Origin: Onthophagus taurus
Taxonomy: Eukaryota > Arthropoda > Insecta > Coleoptera > Scarabaeidae
Direction of reading: 5' to 3'
NCBI RefSeq assembly: GCF_036711975.1
Contig: NC_091972.1
Location: 17,179,001-17,243,000 of the forward strand
Length of the DNA: 64,000 bases
Under the pieces are notes generated by a model, which saw nothing but the letters and a program-made list of their open reading frames with translations, was not told where the DNA came from and did no database searches. Below are positions 1-11,559 of this stretch, piece by piece. Every line of letters begins with the position of its first letter. Positions within the stretch are counted from its first letter, which is position 1. The translations under genes and the position numbers were made by a program.

Positions 1-1376
1 TTGTACACTCTATTTCTGCTGTGATCTTTGAGGTTCTGTAGTATTTCTCATGTTTTTGTCCTCACTATCAGGTAGTGATCAGAGTTAACGTTGTATATAT
101 GGTAAATTAAAAGTACTCTGCCCTAACAGACAATTATTGAATAAAAATGTGACGTTAATGTTATGTGATTCCTTAATTTTCCTTGATGCGCAGAGAATAG
201 AAAGGGTTCAAAAATCTTGTCCCAGATTTATTTATGGCATACGCCGAGTTTCTGAAGGCTGGGCACATTGTTCCAGTGAATGAATCTGGTTTCAGGGAAG
301 GACATAGCTGTAAAACTGCTCTGAACAATATAGCGGATGACATTGTTACTGCAACTGACTCCAATAGATTGACTCTTCTGGTGGTATTAGATTTCTCCAG
401 AGCATTCGATACTCTAAAGTCTCTAAACCAAGACTTATTAATATCAATTCTTGATCATATTGGGCTTGATTCTGTCGCATTACCTTTTTTCAAAAATTAC
501 CTTAAAGGCAGGATTCAATCAGTCAGTATTGATCAGGTGAAGTCAAGCACTCTACTTCAGATTTGGAGATAAGGTCTTGCAAAGAGTAATTCTTGGCCCT
601 ACACTATTTAAAATTTACACCATATATTTCAATGGCTTTGTTGATTTCTGTAGCGCCCACTATTATGCTGATGATACTCAGATTTATTTGTCCTATTCTG
701 AAGGCCAATTATTATAAGTTTAAACGTGACTTACATGGCACTATCGATGGGGCTCGGGAATACTGCTTATAGATAAACAGGAATAATATCCAGATCATTC
801 TGTTTAGGCCCCGAAGATAAAAGAGAAATTTATTGATGGGTTTTAGATGGGAAATACTCCTATTCCATTGAGTAAATCTGTCAAAAACCTCGGACTGGTC
901 ATGGACGAGGCGTTAAGCTTTAGAGATCACACTAACCAGTTGATTGGTCGAGCGTTAAAATTGATTTACTCTAATCGTTATAGTCTTGACTGGTACAAAA
1001 AAAAAAGCTTTTATGCGACTCTCTGGTATTGTCACACTTTAATTACTATGACAGCATATACGAGGCTTTATATGACAAGCATATAAATTAGTCTTTCTTG
1101 TGCAGAACTGCTCGCTGGTTTTCTTTCAAATCCTCTTGGTACGTTCTATTTCTGCTGCGATCTTTGAGGTTCTGTAGCATTTCTCATGTTTTTGTCCTCA
1201 CTATCATTTAGTGATAGGTAGTGCAAATTAAAAGTAGTCTGCCCTAACATACAATTGTTGAATGAAAAAGCGAAGTTAATGTTATGTGATTCCTTGATTC
1301 TGCTTGATGCGCAGAGAATGACTTGATTTTTGGAAGGGTTCAAAAATCTTGTTTCAGATTTATTTATGGCATACGT
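1..1376 (+). repeat. Direct repeat, about 240 bp, copies at 5-236 and 1,146-1,376
   Basis: The run from 'ctatttctgctg' through 'atttatttatggcatacg' at the window start recurs about 1,140 bp later with scattered substitutions and small indels. The left copy joins directly to the reverse-transcriptase start. The right copy continues into the C-terminal LINE block. This fits a tandem duplication of a LINE segment with a 1.14-kb period, whose first copy begins before the window. Confidence 0.75.
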
Positions 1377-1640
1377 CGTGATGAAAGAATATCGTATATA
1401 TTGGCTAATGCAAATTGGTTAAACATAATAGAGCGTCGTAGACTACATATTGCTTGTCGAATGGTTTCTATTAACTCTAATTACAAACCACCTTACCTTT
1501 ATGAAAGGATCACGTACAGAATTGATGTGCATCATCTAAATTTAAGGCATAAAAAACTTGATTTCTATTCCAAAATATCATACGATTTATTATTGATCTC
1601 TATTACGTCAGAATGCTATCTTGCAACAACAATGAAGTGA
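1..1640 (+). mobile_element. LINE (CR1/Jockey-like) reverse transcriptase relic, frameshifted and partly duplicated
   Basis: Broken reading frames carry reverse-transcriptase signatures in order. The palm start lies at about 237-560, with an ESGFREGHS motif and a VVLDFSRAFDT box holding the first catalytic Asp. A YYADDTQIYLS catalytic box follows at about 660-700, and SVKNLGLVMDEALSF at about 875-925. The C-terminal block VQKSCFRFIYGIRR...ISYILANANWL lies at about 1,335-1,425. Stops and frame changes between the blocks show that it is dead. It probably lies in an upstream intron of the GK5-type gene, whose first exons are not in the window. The assignment to a non-LTR retrotransposon is firm; the exact clade is inference. 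Confidence 0.85.
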
Positions 1641-2949
1641 TCTATCATGTTAACTTTTTGGCCATCTGGGGTTACCCACGATCCCTTGTGGATGTCTTTG
1701 CTCTTAAATCATGTAGTTACAATGACCATATCAAGAGAGACCACTATGTTTATTAGTCTAGTGCTATTATCGGATTATTGGATCTATTGTTGGATTATTT
1801 GTCTAAACTGTGTTATGTATATAAGACTTGCAGCACAATATTTGAATGTTTTGTGCCAAGCATATAAACATCTATTTTATCCTTTTCTTATTAATACCAA
1901 TTGTCCACCTATGTAATACGTAATTTGTTGCGAATTGGTTGCGCTACTTCCGTAATCACTTGGGGACACCAGCTATTGAATCACTTTCCGGTATTTTATC
2001 TGCGCCATCATGGATTTTGAAAGAAATACAGTAACTGATAAAGATGAAGTCTGGCTTAACTAAGCTGAGGTTAACTTTTTTCAACCTAGCTTTGCAAGCT
2101 TTTTTGTTTGTTTTTTGTGTCTTCTTCTTGTTTATCTGACATCTAGTTTTTGCTTTATTACTGCTATCCTACCTTGTTTATGGTGTTTCTTCAAGCATTT
2201 TCTTTGCTTTCTGTTGTTTCTCTAGTTTTTAATTTGATTACGCATTTCTTACTTGTTTCTGACTTTATTTCGTTTTCAACTTTGTTCGAGCATTAAGTTT
2301 CTTTGGATTCTTCAATGTTACTTTTTCTTTATATCATTTTGTTGAACAACTCTTCAATCTCGTTGAGTAGTGCGACCCCATCATATTTAAGCATCTCATT
2401 CAATATTTTATTAATCCATGCAGATTTATGACGTTTTAATTTGATTGTTATCTGTTTTATACTGTATCTGGACATGGATTACTGTTAAGGGGGAGATATA
2501 CATTTAGACACGCAAATATAAGTGCGTTTTCAAAATTTTATCAAAGATGCAATTAATTTTGAACATTTTGTTCATTCACTACTATTCACTTATGCTTTAT
2601 ACTATAAAAATTAATATTCACAATTTCCAAAATCAATCGTTTTAGGGTTACAGCGCGAGTTGCTTTGCTTTAGACGCTCTAGAATTTTTTCAGTGGATAG
2701 AATTACTTCAGGATACATTGAAATTGTTCGCAACATTCATATCTTCTATGTGAACCTAAAAAATTGGAAGAAAATTAATAATTCAGAGAAATACAATGTT
2801 TTTAAAAAAATGTTCTTATTTTTTAAGAAAATTTTGATGAATTATACAACAAAAAAGCACTCACTGTTTATATGTGCAACAAATTTCTGGAAGATTGGAA
2901 GTAGTTTTTGAGATATCGTGATTTTTTAAACAGTAAAAACTAATTTCCA
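1641..2949. other. No gene recognised; AT-rich intron-like DNA
   Basis: T-rich, stop-dense sequence with no recognised protein motif, long repeat or RNA gene. It probably belongs to the intron before the first visible GK5 exon. Confidence 0.5.
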
Positions 2950-3540
2950 AAGACTTGCCTGCTAGTCTGCAATTCCAGAATCATACAATAAACCTTCCAT
3001 TTCTTCATAAAATGAACTTTCCGTGGACAGCGACGTCGCTCTTGCCGAATAATTCGGTGTTCATCCATTTTATCGGCATATATTATAGCTTGCTTGCTAA
3101 TAACAATATTCAATGAATTCATTATTTGTAAAATAGCACTGTGTCCTTCATTAAACCAAGCTAGCCGCAATATCGACAAACGGTGCAGTTGAAACTGTCG
3201 TTAACATCTGACTAGCAAATTATCTTGAGATCGATCTTCATAAATTGCCATGTTTTTGTACATCTGGATGTAGTGGTAGAGGATGCTTCAGTAACTGATC
3301 CGATCCAGAACCTTTCGCTTTTGGCAACTTGCACCAATTCTCAGGTTCTAGCGGACAGTACTAATGATTTGGATATTCATCTGCAACAGTAGTGATAATA
3401 ACTGGCTATTATCGCTTTTATCATATTCTTTGTACTATCTACATTTCTGCAAATAGCGCAGCTGTCAATTTTCCTTTCTCCTCCAAGCTTGTTTCTTCTT
3501 GTGGTTCGGGTTCATAACCAATATGGTTACCTAAGATATT
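2950..3540 (-). mobile_element. Mutator-like transposase C-terminal relic
   Basis: On the minus strand, interrupted frames give a CPLEPENWCKLPKAKGSG block (about 3,370-3,310), then LPLHPDVQKH, then an AWFNEGHSAILQIMNSLNI block (about 3,160-3,100). The order and spacing match the C-terminal part of a multicopy arthropod transposase family that I would place with the Mutator-like transposase domain. Stops and frameshifts interrupt it. No terminal repeats were found. The family is inferred from motif order, not a search. Confidence 0.5.
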
Positions 3541-4252
3541 CTAGGAATATTTTCTCTGGAAATACTTGGAATTTCACTTTAATATTTTAGTATCACATTC
3601 TTAAAATATTTAATAACGTTTTTATGAAAAAAAGTGTTTGAATTTTTTGAAGGTTCTAAATGTATTTTCCCCCTTAACGTTTTTATATGTTAGTTGTAAG
3701 TTTCTGAGTTGCTCACTAGTGTTTTCTTACACCGCGGTAAAGTTTACAAAAGTGTTCTAATCGTTAAGTGCAGTTTTTGTAAATTTCACATTTCTGTGTT
3801 TTACCATATTTCAAAATTTTCTTTGCCCTCTGTTTGTGCATCCTCTTCTTGCAACTTCCCCACCAGTATTTACAACGTTATATTTTAATTCATGTGTGTA
3901 TTTTACTTTTTCTCCAAGTCTCTGTTAGTTTAAAGTTTTTGTTGATGCGTCCATCATTGATTTGACATTAATCTTGTTCGTCTTTTAAACCAGCTCTTTT
4001 CTTATGTGTTACATCTTACTTGTTATTTTTGCCATTAGTAAGTTGTGGTTAGTTGCAGCATTTGTTGATACATTTCTGTTAGTAGCAATGTAATGACTCA
4101 AATGAAATAATGACACTAGATATTTCCCCATAGATAATTTAAAAAAATCAACTATTTTACATCTAACTAATTCAAAAAAATGTTGTGTATTTCACTCAAT
4201 AATTTTTCTAGACCTTAATATATATTTATAATTGATATTTTAATTTTTTTAG
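3541..4252. other. No gene recognised; intron upstream of the first visible GK5 exon
   Basis: AT-rich DNA ending in a polypyrimidine tract and AG at 4,251-4,252, the acceptor of the first visible GK5 exon. Nothing else is recognisable. Confidence 0.6.
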
Positions 4253-5273
4253 ACAGCTGATCAACAAGCAAGCATGTTTGCATCTTGGTATTTGAGTCAA
4301 AATGACATCAAAGTAACTTTAGGTACCGGAACGTTTATCGATTTGAATACAAAAAATGAAGCTCACGCTAGTGTTGGAGGAATTTATCCTCTCGTAGCTT
4401 GGAAATTAGAGAATAAAATTACTTATATGGCTGAAGCGGCATGTAACGATACCGGATCATTAATTCAATGGTTATTAAGTATAGGTTGGTTGCATCTTTT
4501 AGTTTTTAATTTCAACTAATAAAACTAATTTTAATTTAATAAAGGATTAATAAACACCCCGGAAGAAACCTCCTCTTTGGCGCAAGAGGTTGAAAACAGC
4601 GATGGGGTGTATTTTGTTCCAGCTTTTAGCGGATTGGGAGTAAATCATTTTAAATTTTTGATAAAAAATTAAAATTCTTTAAGAAATTTCTATTTTAGCC
4701 ACCAATTTCGGACGATATGGCCGCTTCCGGTTTCTTTGGGGTTAAACCAACGAGCACTAAAGCGCACTTAGTCCGAGCTACGTTAGAAAGTATCGTTTAT
4801 AGAATCATCTTGTCTTTGAACGTTTTAAAATCGGAACGAAACGAAAGCTATAAAAAAATTTGGTAATTACTTTTCACAATAATTTGAAATAATAATCATT
4901 GTAGTGATGTTTGTAAATTTTAGTGTAGACGGTGGAGTATCTAACAACGATTTCGTGTGCCAAATGTTAGCGAATATGTCTGGATTAGAAGTGATTCGTT
5001 TTCGAACGCACGATTTGTCAGTTATCGGAGCTACTTTAATAGCCGGTATTAATGCAGGTTATAAAAGATGCCAACAAGAAATGTTTCGCATTAAAATAAT
5101 TGCTTTATTTAATAGGTATTTGGAATAATAACGAAAATCCAATAAAAACATTCAATAAGGAAACGACGATATTTGAGCCAAATATAAAAGAAAGTCTCAG
5201 GAAAGAATTACACGCTAATTTAGACAATTGGTTAAAAGTGGTGAAGAGATTTAAATCGTGGTATTTGAAGTAA
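4253..5273 (+). CDS. GK5: Glycerol kinase 5-like FGGY carbohydrate kinase, C-terminal half (5 exons, 5' end outside window)
   Basis: ATP-dependent sugar/polyol kinase of the FGGY family. Exons 4,253-4,484, 4,545-4,639, 4,699-4,862, 4,924-5,057 and 5,116-5,273 join in frame with GT/AG sites to give 260 residues and a TAA stop. The C-terminal FGGY lobe is recognisable: VTLGTGTFIDLN (phosphate-binding type), SVGGIYPLVAWK, GVYFVPAFSGLG, SGFFGVKPTSTKAHLVRATLES and VDGGVSNNDFVCQM. The SVGG(I/F)YPL segment points to GK5 rather than classical glycerol kinase. The family is about 530 residues, so roughly the N-terminal half is missing. The first visible exon starts mid-protein, so upstream exons must lie left of the window. 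The stop is 141 bp from the convergent STRAD stop. Substrate is uncertain because GK5 activity is poorly defined. Confidence 0.9.
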
Positions 5274-5316
5274 TGATTAAAATTAATCTTTTTAATTATT
5301 AATTTTTAATAATTTT

Positions 5317-5322
5317 TTTATT
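5317..5322 (-). promoter_or_regulatory. Polyadenylation signal candidate for STRAD
   Basis: AATAAA on the minus strand about 95 bp past the STRAD stop. It lies in the 141-bp gap between convergent genes, so the two 3' UTRs probably abut or overlap. Confidence 0.5.
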
Positions 5323-5414
5323 CATTAAACTTGTAAACTAATCAATAGACAATTTTTATACGCTATTTATAAAGCTTTTTTTTGATCACTCTCTTAAAAT
5401 ACCCAATTCTTTTA

Positions 5415-8400
5415 TCAAAAATCCCAGTCGCAACTATACAATTCTAAGTCAGACATTTTTCTAACACTTTCAATAGTATCCAATTCATCTAAAATAAATT
5501 TAATGTGATTTTAAAATCATTTAGCTTCTTTATTTACCTTTATTATAAGCCACCTTATCACTTAATGGAATAACCGGTGCAAGATATTCAGTTAAATGAG
5601 CGTGTTTTCTATTGAATTTCAAATAAGGATGCGTTAAAAGTTGAGCGGCAGTCGGTCTGTCCATTTCTTCATATTGCATACAAAGTAAAGCTATTTCATG
5701 CAAACCTTCGTTGAATTTTCTCTTCGCCTGACGACTTAAAATTGTCATCACTGCTGAATCTCCTTATATCGAATAAATGATTTAATAAAATTAATTAATT
5801 AAAATAAATGTTTTCTTAATAATAATTTTCTTACCCTGTATATTATGATCATCAAGATGTATCGTAGAACAATCTAATAATTGGGGAATCGATCCTCTAA
5901 CTTTTTCAGTTAACATAACAGTAGTAGACATATCAGCGTAAGGTTCCGCCCCGTTTGCTAACTCACAAATTAAAACGCCAACGCTGTAAATATCCGATCG
6001 CTCGTTGTAACCTCTTAAATTTTGTTGTAACACTTCGGGGCTTAACCAATTCAAATTTCTAACTGTGCTGCTCGGATAAGAATGGATTTTTTGTTGCCAT
6101 TTTCCATTACTGACGATTCCGCAAGCATATCTAAATCCGGTGATACAAGCGTGCCCTTTATCTGATATTAACACATGACTTGCTCTTATTGCTCTATGAA
6201 TAAGCCCTTTTTTGTGTATGTAATCGACCCCATCCAAAACGTCTCGTAAAATCAAAGCTATTGCGTTTTCTGGGAGACCATCAGCAAAGTGATTATTTAA
6301 TAAATCTCTGCATGATCCGTATCCCATCAAAGGGCTAACTACGCACACATCAGAACCCCAAACGTATGAAACAAGATATTTAAGTATATTACTGTGTCTT
6401 AGTTGTTTAGTTAATATGATTTCATACTAAAAATAATAATTTATTTTATTAAAAATAATTAATGTTTAAAATAAAACAAATTTATTTAATAATTATGAAA
6501 ATAAAATTTTTGAGCTTTTGAATTATAACCTGTCAAAATAATTTGTCAATTAAATTGACATTTGGCAATTAACTAATTGCAAATACATAAAGGTTAGGAA
6601 CGAAAGTGAATATTTCATCCGGAGACGAAGGAAGCAATTAAAATGGTCTGCTTACCAGGGTTCGACTGATTTAAATCATTACATTACATTACATAGACTA
6701 CATATCGGGTAGGCGGACCAACCGACCGTGCAGTCTAATGTTCTTAACAAACATTAATACCTTGATCAGTGAAAGGTCATTGAGATCCTTTGAGGAGATA
6801 AACTGCGACCAAAAAATCGAGAATCTGATACGGTTAACAGCAGGGCAGTGGCATAAAACATGTTCAACTGTCTCTGCTTCCTCTGCACATAATCAGCTAA
6901 ACCCAACAAGTTGAGGTGTGCTATTAATCGGCAGTGCCCAGTAAAGACACCCATTACAACTTTTATGCTGCTACGAGCAAGTCGTAAAATATTCCCGAGT
7001 TTGACAGTGGCGATGTTAATAAACACCTTAGCATGTCTCATTCCAGGATAACTGGTCTACAGTAGGCGAAGTCTTTCTTCAGCCCACAATCCAATCCTAT
7101 GTTTGGCCATCGCAAATGATACACCAAGTGCTGGTTCTGGAACCACAAATGCTTTAGAGCTGCCCTCTCATGCTAGCTTATCTGCCGCTTCATTGCCAGC
7201 AACTCCAGAGTGACCCGGGACCCAGATTAGAGAAACTCTGTTATCACAACTCAGTGTGTCTAATGTTCTCTTGCAATCATTACCAGAGTCGACAGCATTT
7301 TCACGGCTTGCACCGCCTGGAGAGCGGCTTAATTATCAGAGAAAACTCGTACTGTCATGTTCTTCACCCCTCTCTCAAGAAGGATTTTAGCACCCATATC
7401 AATAGCATATACTTCCGTCTGGAATACAGTACAGTACGTACCCAGGCTGTAAGCTTGCTTAATTAATAATAATAATAAATGTCTTTACTGCACATACCAT
7501 TGAATACAACAAAAGAAAAAAATATATAATAACAAAAATTGTATCTATACTGTAGATATACTCTAAACTAGAATGTTTAAACAACAATAAATCAATAAAG
7601 TCAGTACCTAACAATACAAAAAAAAACGAAAAGGAAAAAAAATGGCATTGTGCAAAAGGCGGGCTCCAGATAACATCTGTTCAACCAACCTTACCACAAA
7701 CATAAACTTAATATTAATTATACTACACGCGTCCCACCACAACGACAATACAATTTCTCGAAAATTCCTCTCTCTTGCTCTAAACGTTAAAAAAAATACA
7801 TTCATATGATTAACTATGACAAGGCTGCACATTCTCCAGAATGTATCTTTATATAGTGTTTTTTGAAATTATTGATATTCAGTTTTTTGATGATAGGCGG
7901 TAACGTTCCATATGACTTATATATGTGATATGTAAAAGATCTATGAAACAAAGAGGTTCTGTATTTTGGTGGATATATACCATATTTTAATCTTGTTTTA
8001 ATTCTGTCATACTTCCGGATTCCAAAAATGAACCTAAGGCAACTATTTTGAACTTTTTGTATGCTGGATGATACACAGGCGCAATAAAGTTGAAGTGAGA
8101 CAACACAAGTGCAGATAATAATAACCTTCCTCTGGGCGACTAATTTGCAAAACTATGAGAATTGATGCAAATGTTGAATTCAAAATTTTTGAAATGATCA
8201 GAACTCCAAGAAAGGCTGAGTGTTGATGAAAGTATGGTTCCATACTTTGGTAAGCACGGAGAAAAACAATTTTTTAAAGAAAAGCCGATACGATACAGTT
8301 ACAAGATGTGTGTTCAGCGGATAAGAAGAAAATGCGACTACCACAAAAAAGAAAACCACCTATAAAGGAACCAGCATTTGGTGTAGGAGAGTCTGCTGTA

Positions 8401-10433
8401 CTTGGACTGATAAAAGTCCTACCAAAACAAACTAATAACTCATTTACAGGAAAAAGATATGGATGTACGGGAACTATCAAATAAAATAGAATTGAAAAGT
8501 GTCCCATAATGCCTTCAAAAGTGGTAGAAAAGAAGAACAGAGGTGTCTATGACTATTGTACAGATCTTACCAATAAACTAACCGTTACAAGCTGACATGA
8601 TGATAGAACAGTTCTGATAGACAGTACTTATGATTCTATGTTCCCAGAATGTAGAGTGGAAAGGTGAATATCAAAACAGAAAAAAAAGTCTCAATACAAT
8701 AAATTTATGGGCGGTGTGGACAGAATGGATGAGAACATAGACAACTACAGAATTTTCATTAGATCGAAGAATTTTCGCAATTTGTGTCGATATTTCAGTG
8801 CACAATGGATGGCAACTATATAAAAAAGGACTTGGGTAAAAAATGGATTATTTGCATTTTCGAAGAATAGTTGTGCAAACGTATTTACAAAAATTTGGTA
8901 TTCCCCCGGTAGGAGGAGGACGTTTATCTTTCCATAAACTGGCTTCAAGAGTACCAACGCAAGTTCGATTTGAAGAAAGCAACCACTGGATTATCCATGC
9001 AGAAAAACAAAATTGCTGTGCTTTCTGTAAGAAAAAACACGAGATAGCCTTGTCAAAAATGTAAAGTTAATCTGCTTGAATCCTGTTTTGTTCACTTTCA
9101 CACAAGATAATGGACAAAAAATAATTCCAATACATTTATTGTTAAAATTTATGTTGATTTGATTGATTTTATGGAGAAAGTATATGGTCCTGCTCAAAAA
9201 AACTAGAACAAAATAGTATTTTCTCAAAAATAATGCTTAAAGTATGTTACAAAGGATAAAAACTGACACTGGAAACACAAAAACCTAAAAAAAAGTAATT
9301 GGGGCATAAACGGGTTAAACAGTGGTAAAATACCGGTTTTATGGTGATAATTACAAAAAAAATATGCAATAAAACATAATATTCCATTTAAAATAACGTC
9401 TATTTTTGATAGACCAGAAGTGGTGAATATCTTAAGAATATTTATTAAAGCTTTTTAAGTTGTAGTTTTACCTATTTACCTTTAACTAAATTAATTTCTA
9501 TGGTACTTGGTCCGGGGTCTTCTCCATCAGATATCCTAAGCTTGCACTTCTCATGGTGTTCTTTTAAACCTGTGAACTAGTCCTTCTATATTTTTTCCAC
9601 AATTTTTACAAACTGCTCTTCTACCAGTCTTTCCTTTTTCCACTTTTTCTAAGTAATAATACCAAATTTTGTCTTTTTTTCTTCTGGTCATTTTATTTTA
9701 CACACTTCACCTTTTACACACGAGAGAACTAGCAATAAAACACTAATAATCAACCGTTTTGTAATACATAACATTATTCAACAAAAAATTTTAAAAAATC
9801 ACGATTTTTTTTATCATATCATGATTTGAATCATTGATTCTTTTATAAATCATGATTTATTCGAACCCTGGTTACTGAAGACATATATATCTTCTGTGAT
9901 ACAAAAAATTCTTGCTACGGACGAACAGGCTTAGGAATGATGTTTGATGTATTTCATCAATAGACATATCATGATAGAAGTAATTGATGCTGTGTATCGA
10001 TAAGTACCTTACTGTAGTTACATTTTGCCAATTACTAATATATTTTGTTAATAAGTAACAAAATTATAACCACACCCAATCATATACATTGTCAGTTTCT
10101 ATATATCTCATTATTTCCAAGATATTTCATTATACTTGATAGATACAACAAAGAATATCTTAATTAAAACTAAAAAAACAGATTCAGAATAACTCAAAAG
10201 CTCAACTCTTTTATTTATGTCCTAAAAAATAATTAAATCATTTTTTAAATAAAATAACTTACTTCAATTAATGCACTTTCTTCTTTAGCTTTGTCCATAT
10301 TAAACCGTTTAACAGCAACCATTTGCCCCGAGGGCGAATGTTGAGCCAAGTGTACAACTCCGATATCATTGCAACAGTGCCCCAATATAGATATAGTCCT
10401 ATACTCACTGTTTTTTGGCTCGAATTTGACCAT
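5415..10433 (-). CDS. Stlk: STRAD pseudokinase (STE20-related adaptor), complete, 4 exons
   Basis: Adaptor pseudokinase that binds and activates LKB1 with MO25. Exons 10,433-10,263, 6,426-5,835, 5,762-5,538 and 5,488-5,415 join in frame to 353 residues. Exon 1 has a glycine-poor loop and keeps a beta-3 lysine (VAVKRFN, about residue 42). Exon 2 has HRAIRASHVLI where an active kinase has HRD...N, and ITGFR where it has DFG, so catalysis should be absent. WLSPEVLQQNLRGYNERSDIYSVG is the conserved C-lobe helix region. Exon 3 could be read through to a stop at 5,530, but a GTAAAT donor at 5,537 and an AG acceptor at 5,489-5,490 add an exon ending CDWDF. That matches the Trp-Glu-Phe tail that docks MO25. 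Intron 1 (6,427-10,262) is full of transposon relics. Confidence 0.92.
6640..7460 (-). mobile_element. LINE ORF2 C-terminal relic with RNase H motif
   Basis: Minus-strand frames contain GHSGVAGNEAADKLA (about 7,210-7,165), the C-terminal RNase H signature of I/Jockey-type LINEs, followed by AFVVPEPALGVSFAMAKHRI. Further downstream lies a segment with a cysteine-poor C-terminal LINE tail. Stops and a frameshift near 7,050 break it. It sits in STRAD intron 1. Confidence 0.7.
7462..8120 (-). mobile_element. 5'-truncated CR1-like LINE 3' end with TAA-repeat tail
   Basis: One open minus-strand frame from about 8,060 to a stop near 7,822 reads IQKVQNSCLRFIFGIRKYD...IKTRLKYGIYPPKYRTSLFHRSF, a reverse-transcriptase C-terminus. 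A 350-bp 3' UTR follows, ending in a (ATT)n repeat at about 7,462-7,480. The same motif occurs in the LINE at 1-1,640, so both belong to related families. It sits between an RNase H LINE relic and a piggyBac relic, as if inserted there. Confidence 0.7.
8150..9062 (+). mobile_element. piggyBac-like transposase relic
   Basis: Plus-strand frames contain RLSVDESMVPYFGKHGEKQF (about 8,210-8,275), KPIRYSYKM, NRGVYDYCTDLTNKL, TVLIDSTYDSMFPE and MGGVDRMDENIDNYRIFIRS (about 8,706-8,765). These are ordered piggyBac DDD transposase blocks. At least four stops or frameshifts interrupt it. A C-terminal Cys/His-rich tail (CAFCKKKHE) near 9,020-9,050 resembles the piggyBac C-terminal zinc finger. No intact terminal repeats are seen. 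Confidence 0.85.
9063..9479. other. No gene recognised; intron 1 of STRAD
   Basis: AT-rich DNA following the piggyBac relic. The phrase 'ggggcataaacgggttaa' near 9,300 may be the remains of a piggyBac terminus, but I could not pair it with a partner. Confidence 0.4.
9480..9695 (-). mobile_element. BED zinc-finger fragment of a hAT-like transposon
   Basis: Minus-strand ORF from an ATG near 9,692 reads MTRRKKDKIWYYYLEK, then AVCKNCGKNIEGLVHRFKR. This is the Cys-X2-Cys part of a BED finger at the N-terminus of a hAT transposase. It ends at a stop shortly afterwards and no catalytic domain follows. The DNA from 9,696 to 10,262 is AT-rich, with short palindromic ATCATGAT stretches at 9,785-9,855 and no gene. 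Confidence 0.5.
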
Positions 10434-10821
10434 AATGGTTATTATTGATGTTTTATCACATATTTAAACGTTACGATTGTGCTATTTGGACGTTTTTTTA
10501 TTTAAATCTGAGAAAGTTTTTAGTAATACATAACCTTTAATAGTAAATTTTAACATAACCTCAACTTTGTGCGTTTCGATTGATTTCGTTTATGTTTATT
10601 TAAATGGGGGGAAATTTAATTTGAATGAATTAATTGATGGTTAATAATAAAGGTGGTTAATAATTGGGATGTTTTCTTTTTATGATTAGTTTTGTAAGTA
10701 TTAAAATATGGTATCTTTTAAAATAATTGTTGACATTGAGTCAATTGAAACGTAAATAAAAAATAATTTTGATCAATAAAAATTTTATTTTCAAATATTA
10801 ACAATAATTTTTAATTATAAA

Positions 10822-11553
10822 CTATAATTCATCTCTTTCTTCTTGTAAGATTTTCTCCAAGTTTTTTATATCTTCATCGACTTCCTCATTTTCAGTTTCA
10901 TTCTTATCGGTATCTTCGAGAGTATCACAGTATTTAGTTTCTTCAATGCACATTTTATGCTTCACAGTGTCTTTATTATTAATGTAATTTTTAATGATTG
11001 CATCTTCATACATCTCTAAAATTTCTTCGCACTAAAAACATCAAAACATTCTCAATAAAAATCAATTAAAAAAGATAATTAAAACACATACATAATATTT
11101 AAGACTCTTATTTAAATCATCATCTTGTATAAAATCCACTATGGACATATCAGGATTCATACTACCATCAGAAAGAACCATTTTCAATAAAGTTAACTTC
11201 CCGTTTGATTTGTAGGTGGCTCGAACATAATCTTCCATCTTTTCACAAATATCTTCAATAGTTTCAGATAAAGCAACTTCTGATTGAGTTTGGGAAACAG
11301 TTTTTCTCTTCAAATTTCCCTCATGATCTATTTTATAACCACCAATTTCCATTTGTAAATCTGGATCTAATTTGTTTATTGCAACATTTAATTCGTCAAA
11401 TGTAACTTTGCAAACTAAAAAAATTAAATAATAAGTTATTGTTTAAAAGAAATCGCAAAAAAATACTTCACCTAAACATTTTAATTCTCTCACGTCTATC
11501 TTCGCTGAAGCAAATGCGGATAAAAGAAGAATATAAAATAAATATAACAACAT
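10822..11553 (-). CDS. Canopy-family ER saposin-like protein (Seele/CNPY2-like), complete, 3 exons
   Basis: Small secretory-pathway protein; canopy proteins act in ER folding and receptor maturation. Exons 11,553-11,472, 11,414-11,092 and 11,031-10,822 join in frame to 204 residues. The start gives a hydrophobic signal peptide (MLLYLFYILLLSAFASA). The mature part opens with a CxxC (CLVC) created across the first splice junction. MEIGGYKID, DICEKMEDYV, CEEILEMYEDAII and MCIEETKYC follow, giving the six-cysteine canopy spacing. The C-terminus is acidic and ends ERDEL, an ER-retrieval signal of the KDEL/HDEL type. It is 389 bp upstream of STRAD, on the same strand. A minus-strand AATAAA lies about 40 bp after the stop. 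The paralogue within the family is uncertain. Confidence 0.88.
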
Positions 11554-11559
11554 TTTTAA

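Noticed and set aside
2940..3179. Host gene on the minus strand
   Set aside because: The frame resembles the C-terminus of a transposase relic and is continuous with other broken pieces of it.
5530..5532. Stop codon taken as the end of STRAD
   Set aside because: Reading to this stop loses the conserved WDF tail. A phase-consistent 49-bp intron and final exon are the better model.
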